From positions 1 to 31,777 of the forward strand of contig JARCRR010000155.1 of assembly GCA_029850565.1 (NCBI GenBank): a DNA stretch of 31,777 nucleotides, written 5' to 3'. The notes below the pieces were generated by a model that worked only from the letters and a program-made list of their open reading frames with translations, did not search any database and was not told the origin of the DNA. A program made the position numbers and the translations under genes. Numbering within the stretch: the first letter of the stretch is position 1; each line of letters begins with the position of its first letter. This document shows positions 22,761 to 30,824 of this stretch, piece by piece. The stretch is from Gallionella sp. GTDB lineage: Bacteria; Pseudomonadota; Gammaproteobacteria; Burkholderiales; Gallionellaceae.

Positions 22761-23180
22761 TTGAAAGACACACTAAAACCCGGCATCAAATACCAGCACA
22801 AGTTCCTTGTGCCTTCATCCAAGACCGTACCCGCTTTGTATCCGGAAGCGGAGGAATTCCTGGCCATGCCCGAAGTGTTCGCTACTGGCTATATGGTGGG
22901 ATTCTTGGAGTGGGCCTGTATCAAGTGCATCAATCCCCATATCGATTGGCCCAGAGAACAAACTGTGGGAACGCATGTCAATGTGACCCATCAGGCCGCG
23001 ACACCTCCCGGGTTGGAAGTAACCGCCTCTGTCGAACTGATCGAAGTCGATGGAAGAAGACTGGTGTTCAGTGTCGAAGCTCATGACGGTGTAGATATCA
23101 TCTCAAAGGGCAAGCACGAGCGCTTCATCATCAACAAACAGAAGTTCGACGCAAAGCTGGGAGAGAAGCTGAAACGTTGA
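22761..23180 (+). CDS. Hotdog-fold thioesterase, FlK-like
   Basis: A 139-aa protein with a single hotdog domain. Candidate catalytic residues are T42 (ATGYMV), E50 (FLEWA) and H77 (NVTHQA), in the order and near the spacing of the Thr-Glu-His triad of fluoroacetyl-CoA thioesterase FlK. R121 could be a further conserved residue. The real substrate is unlikely to be fluoroacetyl-CoA; it more likely acts on a short acyl-CoA. It starts with TTG at 22761, supported by AGGAG at 6 nt; there is no earlier ATG and the next would lose the first 36 residues. It follows spoT by 37 bp and may be cotranscribed. Confidence 0.82.
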   Translation: MKDTLKPGIKYQHKFLVPSSKTVPALYPEAEEFLAMPEVFATGYMVGFLEWACIKCINPHIDWPREQTVGTHVNVTHQAATPPGLEVTASVELIEVDGRRLVFSVEAHDGVDIISKGKHERFIINKQKFDAKLGEKLKR

Positions 23181-23209
23181 TCCGTTTTAACGTGATGCGA
23201 TGTGCCAGC

Positions 23210-24583
23210 TCATTCCATCACACCGCCGAAATGTTTCATCAACTCAAGCATGGCAGATGCTTTATCCATCGTTTCCTGATACTCGGATTCGCACTGCGAG
23301 TCAGCCACGATGCCACCGCCCGCCCAGCATGCTAACTCTCCGTTCTGCAACGTCAGCGTTCGGATCGCGATATTGACATCCATATTGCCATCGTAGCCGA
23401 CATAACCGATCGACCCGCAATACAGACCTCGACGCTGCGACTCCAACCGCTCGATGATCTCCATCGCTTTCAGCTTGGGTGCACCAGTGATAGACCCTCC
23501 AGGGAAACAATCTCGCAGCACATCAAGTGCGTCTTTGCCACTCGCCAACTTACCTTCGATCGTACTTACAAGATGATGAACGTTGGCAAAGCTCTCAACT
23601 TCGAACAACTTCGGTGTACGAACCGATCCTACTTCGCAACTCTTGCCCAGATCGTTGCGCAATAGATCGACGATCATTAGGTTCTCTGCACGGTCTTTGG
23701 GGTGATTGCGCAAATCCTCGAGCAACCTCAAGTCTTCGCTTAAATCATCACTACGCGGCCGCGTTCCCTTGATGGGTTTGGTCTCCACCCTGCCCTGTTG
23801 CACTTTAAGGAATCTCTCCGGAGAGGCGCACAATATCTTTAGCTCCGACCAATCCAGATATGCCGAGTATGGCGTTGGACTGGAGGCCCTCAGCGCGAGA
23901 TATGCTTCGAATGCGTCACCCCGCGCCTGGGATGAAAATCTTTGCGCGAGGTTGACTTGATAGCACTCCCCCTCATACAAATAACCTTTGACCTTGTTGA
24001 ACGCAGAGCGATAGTCACCTCGCCTAAAATCCGGATGAATGCTCCCCTTTACAAAAAACGTTTCTTTTCTCTTTTTCTGTTGCGATGAAATCGAATCGAT
24101 TCGCCCTAAAATCTGTGGCAATTGCTTCTCGGTTTCAGAGTATCGAAGCCGCGATACTAGCCGTGCAATTGATTGTTGATGGTCGACAATGATCGCCCAG
24201 TCGAAAATGCCGACCGCCATCTCAGGCGTACTGTTAACGGCTTGTGTCGCATTCGATAGGCGGTGATAGCGACGACCCAAGTCGTAATTCCAATACCCTA
24301 ATACACCTCCGGCAAAAGGCATCTCAGGTATCGCTTTTAATTTTTCACCCAAAAGGTCTTGCAACAATGCGATAGGATCATCAGGCGACTCTCGTAACTC
24401 AGCTCCCTGCCTGATTTCTGTGGTCTCTCCATGTGTGATCATCGTAGCCACTGGCTGTGCGACGATGATGTCGTACCTATCTTTTCCGCCGCTATCCAGC
24501 CATGCCGCCCATGGCAGGTCACGAACGGCCTCGAAGTAGAGGCCGCTATCGGCAAGGTAAGGCAAGGGAGAGCTATACAGCAT
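23210..24583 (-). CDS. pabB: PabB, aminodeoxychorismate synthase component I
   Basis: A 457-aa chorismate-binding enzyme that converts chorismate, with ammonia from a PabA partner, to 4-amino-4-deoxychorismate for folate synthesis. Motifs: KPIKGTRPR (PabB-type active-site Lys), ENLMIVDLLRNDLG, GSITGAPK and the C-terminal GGGIVADSQCESEY. It ends after this region, so there is no PabC fusion, and no PabA-like glutaminase domain is present. Start: ATG at 24583, which gives MLYSSPLPYLADSG; a TTG at 24598 is possible. Ribosome sites are weak. It is divergent from the proteasome homologue with 41 bp between starts. Confidence 0.94.
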   Translation of the reverse strand: MLYSSPLPYLADSGLYFEAVRDLPWAAWLDSGGKDRYDIIVAQPVATMITHGETTEIRQGAELRESPDDPIALLQDLLGEKLKAIPEMPFAGGVLGYWNYDLGRRYHRLSNATQAVNSTPEMAVGIFDWAIIVDHQQSIARLVSRLRYSETEKQLPQILGRIDSISSQQKKRKETFFVKGSIHPDFRRGDYRSAFNKVKGYLYEGECYQVNLAQRFSSQARGDAFEAYLALRASSPTPYSAYLDWSELKILCASPERFLKVQQGRVETKPIKGTRPRSDDLSEDLRLLEDLRNHPKDRAENLMIVDLLRNDLGKSCEVGSVRTPKLFEVESFANVHHLVSTIEGKLASGKDALDVLRDCFPGGSITGAPKLKAMEIIERLESQRRGLYCGSIGYVGYDGNMDVNIAIRTLTLQNGELACWAGGGIVADSQCESEYQETMDKASAMLELMKHFGGVME

Positions 24584-24624
24584 CGGTGATAAAATCAAAA
24601 ATAAACTTAATTGGAATACTCAAT

Positions 24625-25191
24625 ATGACCACTATCGTTGCCGTCAAAAAGAATGGATTTGTCGCCATCGCTGCAGATACTTTAACCACTTTCGGCAATA
24701 CACGCCTTCACGCCCTGAAGGATGCTTCGCACGATAAAATCTTGCGTGTCGGCGATAGTTTCGTCGGCGTATGCGGTAGTGCAGCCCACCACCTTGTGCT
24801 TGCCAGCTTGCTGGCAAAGATGCCTGAAGTACAGCTTAACAGCAAGGAATCCATCTTTGAAACATTCAAGAAATTGCACCCTATCCTTAAAGAAGAATGT
24901 TTCCTGAATCCAAAGGAGGACGAAGAGGATCCTTATGAATCAAGCCAGATTACTGCCCTGATCGCCAATGCAAATGGCATCTTCGGTATCTATTCGATGC
25001 GTGAGGTGTTCGAGTTCACCCAATATTGGGCGATAGGTTCAGGCCACGAGTTCGCGCTAGGTGCGATGCATCAGACCTATGCTCAGTATAGCGATGCCGC
25101 CGATATCGCCAAAGCAGCGGTTGAAACCGGGATCGCTTTCGACAAGAACAGCGATGCCCCCATCACCTTGTACACCGTAAAGCTGATCTGA
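24625..25191 (+). CDS. Betaproteobacterial proteasome homologue (BPH), Ntn-type peptidase
   Basis: A 188-aa N-terminal nucleophile hydrolase related to HslV and the 20S beta subunit. After Met removal the first residue is T1 (MTTIVAVKKNG). D17 is in AIAADTLTTFGN, and K37 in SHDKIL is a candidate for the catalytic lysine. The length and sequence differ from HslV (about 175 aa) and fit the separate BPH family, which forms a double-ring complex in the Thiobacillus denitrificans protein. No HslU-type ATPase is adjacent, so its partner and substrates are unclear. An upstream open frame to 24502 overlaps pabB in antisense; the ATG at 24625 is the only start that exposes Thr1. Confidence 0.88.
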   Translation: MTTIVAVKKNGFVAIAADTLTTFGNTRLHALKDASHDKILRVGDSFVGVCGSAAHHLVLASLLAKMPEVQLNSKESIFETFKKLHPILKEECFLNPKEDEEDPYESSQITALIANANGIFGIYSMREVFEFTQYWAIGSGHEFALGAMHQTYAQYSDAADIAKAAVETGIAFDKNSDAPITLYTVKLI

Positions 25192-25211
25192 TCGGAAAAT
25201 CCTCTGGTCAA

Positions 25212-25242
25212 TAACTCTAAACGAGTTAGATGATTTTTAGAG
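25212..25242 (+). terminator. Possible terminator after the proteasome homologue
   Basis: TAACTC-TAAAC-GAGTTA (25212-25228) is a 6-bp stem followed by GATGATTTTT. A second weak pairing, CTCTAAA with TTTAGAG, overlaps it. The T-run is 5 nt from the stem, so termination is uncertain. Confidence 0.45.
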
Positions 25243-25433
25243 GGAACGAACCCCTCCAACGATTTGGATGTTGATTTGCCTACCGATTCGCAGAGGACAA
25301 AACCCCCTCCACATCGCGTGGCAAAAAATGAAGCCTGCCGTCAGATAGCGGTGCGAGCCTTAACGCAACGCAGACGAACCACGATACGCCAACCTAAAAC
25401 AACGCCTTGCCTATTTCAGAGGACAATGCCCCA

Positions 25434-25451
25434 CGCACTTTCTCAAGTGCG
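25434..25451. repeat. Hairpin-forming inverted repeat in the gene-free region
   Basis: A 7-bp stem CGCACTT/AAGTGCG with a TCTC loop. AAAAA lies on the plus-strand 3' side. There is no T-tract, so it is probably not a terminator for either neighbour. Confidence 0.5.
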
Positions 25452-25556
25452 ATCAAAAACCACTTCGAGCCTGTCCGACCCGCCACCCGACAACCGTGAA
25501 TCAGCCCCTAACTACAACAACTTGATCGGGGCCGCCTTCACAGCCTTTCAAACACC

Positions 25557-25886
25557 TTAGTTTGGCTTGCTGATGCCTGGTGTTGGGAAAGGCCAAGTCG
25601 CAGCTGGACGCACAGGAGCAGGTGCTGAAGGAGCCGGAGCGGCAGCCGGTGCTACTGCCGGCTTAGCTGCTACTGGTTTCTTCGCTACAGCTTTTTTCGC
25701 GGCCGGTTTTTTGGCTGCAGGTTTAGCTGCTGCCTTTGCCGCTGGTTTGGCTGCTGGCTTCTTAGCAACTGCCTTCTTGGCTGCTGGCTTTTTAGCGGCT
25801 ACTTTTTTCGCAGCCGGTTTCTTAGCTGCTACTTTTTTGGCTGCTGGCTTCTTTGCTGCTGGTTTAGCTTTCTTTGCTGCTACCAT
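25557..25886 (-). CDS. Histone H1-like Lys/Ala/Pro-rich DNA-binding protein
   Basis: A 109-aa low-complexity basic protein built from repeats of the form AAKKPAAKKV (about 10 residues, 30 bp) over roughly residues 3-75. A Pro/Ala-rich stretch follows, then an end containing TWPFPTPG. Such proteins resemble the eukaryotic histone H1 tail and bacterial AlgP-type proteins, and probably bind DNA non-specifically in the nucleoid. The ATG at 25886 has a perfect AAGGAGG ribosome site; an upstream in-frame start (25916) lies before it. The minus-strand lysine codons make the plus strand a repetitive GC/CT-rich track. The repeat number probably varies between strains. Confidence 0.88.
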   Translation of the reverse strand: MVAAKKAKPAAKKPAAKKVAAKKPAAKKVAAKKPAAKKAVAKKPAAKPAAKAAAKPAAKKPAAKKAVAKKPVAAKPAVAPAAAPAPSAPAPVRPAATWPFPTPGISKPN

Positions 25887-25987
25887 TTCAACCTCCTTAG
25901 TGGTGAAAGTTAACAAAAAATAACACTACAACGAACAACTACTACACCTCCAACACACCGCAAGCGGCATGTATGAAGCCCTTGCAA

Positions 25988-26011
25988 CAAAGGCTGCCGA
26001 AGCAGCCTTTG
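25988..26011 (-). terminator. Terminator of nrdAB
   Basis: A 10-bp stem CAAAGGCTGC/GCAGCCTTTG with loop TTCG on the minus strand, an exceptionally stable cUUCGg tetraloop. It begins 9 bp after the nrdB stop. The U-run is short (TTTGTT), so it may act also by RNA stabilisation. Confidence 0.75.
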
Positions 26012-26020
26012 TCATCAATT

Positions 26021-27160
26021 TTAATCCCAAGATAGCGCGCCACCCGTCTGATATTCGGTGACTCGCGTCTCAAAAAAGTTCTTTTCTTTCTTCAGATCGA
26101 TCATCTCAGCCATCCACGGAAACGGATTGGTCGCGCCTTGATACAAGATGTCCACGCCGATCTGTTGGCAACGACGGTTGGCGATGAAGCGCAGATATTC
26201 TTTGAACATCCCAGCATTCAAACCGAGCACGCCACGCGGCATGGTGTCTTCTGCGTAGCGATATTCCAATTCCACGCCCTTTTGGAACAGGCCGCGAATC
26301 TCTTCACGGAAAGCCGAAGTCCATAGATGCGGGTTTTCCAGCTTGATCTGGTTGATGACATCCACGCCGAAGTTCAGGTGCATGGACTCGTCGCGCAGAA
26401 TGTATTGGTATTGCTCGGCCGCCCCGGTCATCTTGTTCTGGCGGCCCAGCGCCAGGATCTGCACGAAACCGACATAGAAGAACAGGCCCTCCATAATGCA
26501 GGCGAACACGATCAGGCTGCGCAACAGTTTCTGGTCGTTCTCCGGCGTGCCGGTCTTGAATTCAGGATTAGTTAGCACATCGATGAAGGGCAACAGGAAT
26601 TCGTCCTTGTCACGGATGCTCTGCACCTCGTGATACATGTTGAATACTTCGCCTTCATCCAAGCCCAAGCTCTCGACGATGTATTGGTAAGCATGGGTAT
26701 GGATCGCCTCTTCGAACGCTTGACGCAACAGGAACTGGCGACACTCCGGATTGGTGATGTGGCGATAAGTGCCGAGAGCGATGTTGTTCGCAGCCAAACT
26801 ATCTGCGGTGGTAAAAAAGCCTAGATTACGCTTAACCAAACGGCGCTCGTCATCAGTCAGACCATTCGGGTTCTTCCACAATGCGATGTCCGCAGACATG
26901 TTGATCTCTTGCGGCATCCAGTGGTTGGCACAGCCGGCAAGATATTTCTCCCACGCCCACTTATACTTGAACGGAACCAGTTGGTTCACATCAGCACTAC
27001 TGTTGATGATGCGCTTGTCTTCGACACGGATGCGACCGGTCGAAGTGGAAGCGATCGTATAGCCGTGGTCAACCGCATCACTAGAGCCCACTCCCATTCT
27101 TGGCATGCCTACCGCAACAGGGGTTGCTGTGGCCGTTACTTCATCATCAAAATTCAGCAT
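26021..27160 (-). CDS. nrdB: NrdB, class I ribonucleotide reductase beta subunit
   Basis: A 379-aa diiron protein that generates and stores the tyrosyl radical used by NrdA. The metal and radical region is in the expected order: D120 (TTADSLA), E151 and H154 (AFEEAIHTHAY), and Y158 four residues later as the radical tyrosine. The second pair is in CIMEGLFFY and RDESMHLNFG. It keeps the Tyr, so it is not a Phe-containing class Ic enzyme. The N-terminal 40 residues are extended relative to E. coli. It is 49 bp after nrdA and probably cotranscribed. It needs oxygen, in contrast to the low-oxygen genes at the start of the window. Confidence 0.97.
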   Translation of the reverse strand: MLNFDDEVTATATPVAVGMPRMGVGSSDAVDHGYTIASTSTGRIRVEDKRIINSSADVNQLVPFKYKWAWEKYLAGCANHWMPQEINMSADIALWKNPNGLTDDERRLVKRNLGFFTTADSLAANNIALGTYRHITNPECRQFLLRQAFEEAIHTHAYQYIVESLGLDEGEVFNMYHEVQSIRDKDEFLLPFIDVLTNPEFKTGTPENDQKLLRSLIVFACIMEGLFFYVGFVQILALGRQNKMTGAAEQYQYILRDESMHLNFGVDVINQIKLENPHLWTSAFREEIRGLFQKGVELEYRYAEDTMPRGVLGLNAGMFKEYLRFIANRRCQQIGVDILYQGATNPFPWMAEMIDLKKEKNFFETRVTEYQTGGALSWD

Positions 27161-27209
27161 GGCATTCCTTTGTTTCTAGTGTTGGCCTCATGTGCGGCAA
27201 ACATATCAT

Positions 27210-30092
27210 TTATTGGCAAGCTTCGCATTCCGGATTGTCAATCGAGCAGAACTTCGGCTCTTCGACCGCTGGCGCAGCGAAAACACCACCAGCACCTTCA
27301 CCATTCGACACTGCATTCAGAGAACCCGCACGCGAAGTCGACTTCTCAGCCGATGTCGCACCCAATGTGCGCAGATAATAAGTCGTCTTCAAACCACGCA
27401 ACCATGCCAATTTGTAGGTGTCGTCCAACTTGCGTCCAGACACGCCAGACATATAGATATTGAGCGATTGCGCTTGATCGATCCACTTCTGACGACGCGA
27501 GGCAGCCTCAATCAACCAAGTCGGCTCGACTTCGAAAGCGGTCGCATACAAACTGCGCAATTCGGCAGGGATACGATCGATCTTAGCCAAACTGCCGTCG
27601 AAATATTTCAGATCGGCGATCATCACCTCATCCCACAAGCCCATCTCCTTCAAGTCCGCCACCAGATGCTCGTTGATGACGGTGAACTCGCCAGACAAGT
27701 TAGATTTGACGAAGATGTTTTGATAGGTCGGCTCGATACAAGCGGAGACGCCGATGATGTTGGAGATCGTCGCAGTCGGCGCGATCGCCACACAGTTGGA
27801 GTTGCGCATACCAAACTGTTTGATGCGCGCGCGCAAAGCGTCCCAATCCATAGCGGCAGACATATCGACCTCGACATAGCCTCCACGCTGATCGCGCAAC
27901 ATATTCAAACTGTCTTGCGGCAAGACGCCCTTATCCCACAGGCTGCCGCGATAGCTGGCGTAGCGACCACGCTCCTCAGCCAACTCGGAAGAAGCCCAAT
28001 AAGCGTAGTAACAGACTGCCTCCATCGAACGGTCGGCGAACTCGACCGCTTCTTGCGACGAATATGGGATACGCAGATCATGCAGGCAATCCTGGAAGCC
28101 CATGATGCCCAAGCCGACCGGACGATGCTTCAAGTTTGAATTGCGCGCTTTGGTCACTGCGTAGTAGTTGATGTCGATCACGTTATCCAGCATGCGCATC
28201 GCGGTCGTCACGGTACGCTTCAACTTGTCGTGGTCGATCTGCCCGGCTTGCGCATGCCCCTTGGGGAACAGGTGCGCTTCCAGATTGACGGAGCCCAAGT
28301 TACATACGGCGATCTCGCTATCCGACGTGTTCAGCGTGATCTCCGTGCAAAGGTTGGAGCTATGTACCACACCCACATGCTGCTGCGGACTGCGAATGTT
28401 GCATGGGTCTTTGAAGGTGACCCAAGGATGTCCGGTTTCGAACAGCATGGTCAGCATCTTGCGCCATAAGCTTTGTGCAGGCACTTTTTTGAACAGCTTC
28501 AGCTCACCACTGGCGACTTTCGCTTCGTAACCCAAATAAGCCTTCTCGAACTCAGCGCCAAACTTGTCGTGCAGGTCAGGACAGTTCGATGGCGAGAACA
28601 ATGTCCACTCCGCCCCCTCCATGACTCGCTTCATGAACAGGTCTGGAATCCAGTTCGATGTATTCATATCATGCGTGCGACGACGATCGTCACCTGTATT
28701 CTTACGCAGATCCAAGAACTCTTCGATATCCAGATGCCAGGTTTCCAGGTAAGCGCACACAGCCCCCTTGCGCTTGCCCCCCTGATTCACTGCAACAGCA
28801 GTATCGTTCACCACCTTCAAGAAAGGCACGACGCCTTGCGATTTGCCATTGGTGCCCTTGATATGACTACCCAAAGCACGCACGTTGCTCCAGTCGTTAC
28901 CGAGACCGCCCGCAAACTTGGACAACAAAGCATTCTCCTTCAACGCCTCGTAGATACCATCCAGATCATCCGCCACCGTCGTCAGATAGCAGGAGGACAA
29001 CTGCGAACGGCGCGTACCCGAATTGAACAAGGTCGGCGTGGAACTCATGAAATCAAAGCTGGACAACAAGCGGTAGAACTCGATGGCACGTTCTTCACGA
29101 TTGATCTCGTTCAGACTCAAACCCATCGCCACACGCATGAAGAAAGCCTGCGGCAATTCAATGCGCTGGCTATCCACGTGCAAGAAGTAGCGGTCATACA
29201 GAGTCTGCAAACCAAGGTAGTTGAACTTCAGGTCACGACTGGCGTCCAGCGCTTTGCCCAGGCGCACGAGGTCGAAATGGCCCATGTCCTCGTTCAGCAA
29301 CTCCGCCTCGATGCCGCGCTTGATGAACTTGGGGAAGTATTCCGCATAACGTTCCGCCATCTCAGCGGGCGCGATTTCTTCGCCCAATATCTCGCAGCAG
29401 ATGTTGTTCAGCAGCAAACGCGCCGTGACGAAACTATAGGCAGGGTCTTGCTCGATCAATGTACGCGCAGAAAGAATGGCGCACTTGCGCACCTCTTCAA
29501 TCGCAACACCGTCGTACAGATCCTTCAGCGTCATCTTAAGTATCTTGTTGGCATCGACCGCAGAACCCAGATTCTCACAGGCCGATTCGATACGCGCAGT
29601 CAAAGCGACGATATCCAGCGGGCGTAATACATCGCCATCTTTCACATTCAGGATATGCTCGACGACTTCCGTTTTTGCTTTCGCACGCTCCAGCGTGCGT
29701 TTTTCGCGATACAGCACGTAAGAGCGCGCCACATCGTGCTCGCCCGAGCGCATCAATGACAGTTCGACCTGATCCTGGATGTCTTCGATATGGAACGTAC
29801 CGCCATGAGGCTGACGACGCACCAATGCATTCACCACGCCGGCGGTCAGTTGTTCGACCAACTCGCGCACGCGCGCGGATGCCGCACCCTGACCACCGTT
29901 AACCGCGATGAACGCCTTGGTCAATGCGATGGAAATCTTGGATGGCTCGAACGCCGCCACCGAACCGTTACGGCGGATAGTCTTATATTGATCCAACGGA
30001 AGACTTGAGGAAGATGCGACAGAAGCAGATTCTTTGTGCGTGAACACGGGCGCGGAAGCAGAAGGTAAAGCATTTTCAGACGCAAGCAACAT
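27210..30092 (-). CDS. nrdA: NrdA, class I ribonucleotide reductase alpha subunit
   Basis: A 960-aa catalytic subunit that reduces ribonucleoside diphosphates to deoxy forms. An N-terminal ATP-cone (about residues 37-130, starting IRRNGSVAAFEPSKI) is the allosteric activity domain. The barrel carries SSNLCTEI (active-site Cys region) and NSNCVAIAPTATIS. The C-terminus ends CSIDNPECEACQ, whose CxxC pair probably passes electrons from thioredoxin. It is longer than E. coli NrdA (761 aa), as in several beta- and alphaproteobacterial forms. The ATG at 30092 has GGGGGAG upstream. It is preceded by two NrdR boxes and followed by nrdB. Confidence 0.96.
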   Translation of the reverse strand: MLLASENALPSASAPVFTHKESASVASSSSLPLDQYKTIRRNGSVAAFEPSKISIALTKAFIAVNGGQGAASARVRELVEQLTAGVVNALVRRQPHGGTFHIEDIQDQVELSLMRSGEHDVARSYVLYREKRTLERAKAKTEVVEHILNVKDGDVLRPLDIVALTARIESACENLGSAVDANKILKMTLKDLYDGVAIEEVRKCAILSARTLIEQDPAYSFVTARLLLNNICCEILGEEIAPAEMAERYAEYFPKFIKRGIEAELLNEDMGHFDLVRLGKALDASRDLKFNYLGLQTLYDRYFLHVDSQRIELPQAFFMRVAMGLSLNEINREERAIEFYRLLSSFDFMSSTPTLFNSGTRRSQLSSCYLTTVADDLDGIYEALKENALLSKFAGGLGNDWSNVRALGSHIKGTNGKSQGVVPFLKVVNDTAVAVNQGGKRKGAVCAYLETWHLDIEEFLDLRKNTGDDRRRTHDMNTSNWIPDLFMKRVMEGAEWTLFSPSNCPDLHDKFGAEFEKAYLGYEAKVASGELKLFKKVPAQSLWRKMLTMLFETGHPWVTFKDPCNIRSPQQHVGVVHSSNLCTEITLNTSDSEIAVCNLGSVNLEAHLFPKGHAQAGQIDHDKLKRTVTTAMRMLDNVIDINYYAVTKARNSNLKHRPVGLGIMGFQDCLHDLRIPYSSQEAVEFADRSMEAVCYYAYWASSELAEERGRYASYRGSLWDKGVLPQDSLNMLRDQRGGYVEVDMSAAMDWDALRARIKQFGMRNSNCVAIAPTATISNIIGVSACIEPTYQNIFVKSNLSGEFTVINEHLVADLKEMGLWDEVMIADLKYFDGSLAKIDRIPAELRSLYATAFEVEPTWLIEAASRRQKWIDQAQSLNIYMSGVSGRKLDDTYKLAWLRGLKTTYYLRTLGATSAEKSTSRAGSLNAVSNGEGAGGVFAAPAVEEPKFCSIDNPECEACQ

Positions 30093-30158
30093 GTAACTCC
30101 CCCTTGAATTACTCAGAATGATCGGCCTCCCAGCCAAAACCACCCGAAAAACAAAAAA

Positions 30159-30174
30159 CCACTAGATGTAGTGG
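30159..30174. promoter_or_regulatory. NrdR box 1 (proximal) of nrdAB
   Basis: CCACTAGATGTAGTGG fits the 16-bp NrdR palindrome ACACTATATATAGTGT with 5 of 6 matches in each arm. Its centre is 32 bp, about three helical turns, from box 2, the usual tandem NrdR geometry. It lies just downstream of the predicted start, so binding would block transcription when dATP is high. Confidence 0.75.
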
Positions 30175-30190
30175 TCAAAACCACGAATTG

Positions 30191-30206
30191 GGGCTAATTC
30201 TAGTGT
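30191..30206. promoter_or_regulatory. NrdR box 2 (distal) overlapping the nrdA -10
   Basis: GGGCTAATTCTAGTGT matches 6 of 6 in the right arm and 3 of 6 in the left. It overlaps the promoter's -10 (TAGAAT at 30202-30197). Weak alone, but well placed as partner of box 1. Confidence 0.6.
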
Positions 30207-30224
30207 CTGTTCAAATTTATGCAA
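30197..30224 (-). promoter_or_regulatory. nrdA promoter
   Basis: -35 TTGCAT (30224-30219), 16-bp spacer, -10 TAGAAT (30202-30197) on the minus strand. The predicted start near 30190 gives a leader of about 98 nt. The -10 is covered by NrdR box 2. Confidence 0.6.
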
Positions 30225-30296
30225 GAGGAATTTTGGCCTATATATTTTCCCCGCATCGCCAAGCCACACGACACCCAGTCGGATGTCTTATTTGCC

Positions 30297-30824
30297 TTAG
30301 GAAAGGTAACGATCCCAGTCGAAGAACGGCCCGGGATCGGTCTTTCGGCCGGGAGCGATGTCGGAATGTCCCACTATGTCGCGGATAGGATAGATACGTT
30401 TGAGCAGGCGGGTGAGTTTGGCCAAGGCCAGGTATTGCGGCGACTCGAACGGCACGAAGTCACTCCCCTCCAGTTCGATGCCGATGGAGAAGTCGTTGCA
30501 TCTCGTCCTACCCCGCCATTCCGATACCCCCGCATGCCACGCCCGACGACGACAAGGGACGAACTGGATGATTCGCCCATCACGCCTTATCAGAAAATGG
30601 GACGACACCTTCACCCCTTTCAGCTTTTCGTAATAAGGATGGGCAGTGCAATCCAAAGTATTGCTGAACAGCTCGCAGATGGCAGAACCGCCAAACTCGT
30701 CCGGTGGCAGACTGATGCTGTGGATGACCAAAAGACCGATGGGGGTTCGCGCAGGTCGCGCATCTTGATTGGGCGAATTGATGCGGGCGACGCCACTTAG
30801 CCAGCCGTTTGCATCGACTTTCAT
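30297..30824 (-). CDS. ampD: AmpD, 1,6-anhydro-N-acetylmuramyl-L-alanine amidase
   Basis: A 175-aa cytoplasmic zinc amidase that removes the peptide from anhydro-muropeptides in cell-wall recycling; its loss can induce AmpC beta-lactamase where AmpR is present. Zinc ligands fit H35 (VIHSIS), H153 (VGHSDI) and D163 (KTDPGP), matching H34, H154 and D164 in Citrobacter. E117 in GIELEG is a conserved active-site-region residue. There is no signal peptide, as expected. It overlaps the upstream sigma-54 activator by 4 bp, so it is translationally coupled to it. Confidence 0.96.
   Translation of the reverse strand: MKVDANGWLSGVARINSPNQDARPARTPIGLLVIHSISLPPDEFGGSAICELFSNTLDCTAHPYYEKLKGVKVSSHFLIRRDGRIIQFVPCRRRAWHAGVSEWRGRTRCNDFSIGIELEGSDFVPFESPQYLALAKLTRLLKRIYPIRDIVGHSDIAPGRKTDPGPFFDWDRYLS

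Larger units (their letters stand above)
25192..25556. other. Intergenic region without a convincing gene (365 bp)
   Basis: I see no supported coding gene. A 98-codon open frame on the plus strand (25264-25560) lacks a ribosome site and looks like non-protein sequence. The region holds a hairpin at 25434-25451 (CGCACTT-TCTC-AAGTGCG) and three loosely similar segments near 25239, 25291 and 25419 (AGAGGnAC followed by runs of C). These may mark a small RNA or a decayed gene, without proof. Confidence 0.5.

Noticed and set aside
25264..25560. 98-codon plus-strand frame
   Set aside because: No ribosome site, composition Pro/Arg/Thr-rich, and it overlaps the end of the histone-like gene; not supported as a protein.
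25580..25880. CRISPR-like array
   Set aside because: The periodicity of about 30 bp comes from the repeated Ala-Lys-Pro codons; there are no unique spacers.
25567..25923. 118-codon plus-strand Ala/Gly-rich frame
   Set aside because: Antisense of the repetitive histone-like gene; its composition follows from the lysine and alanine codon repeats.
27192..29627. Long plus-strand frames of 315 and 384 codons
   Set aside because: Antisense to nrdA, with composition expected from a mirrored coding strand.
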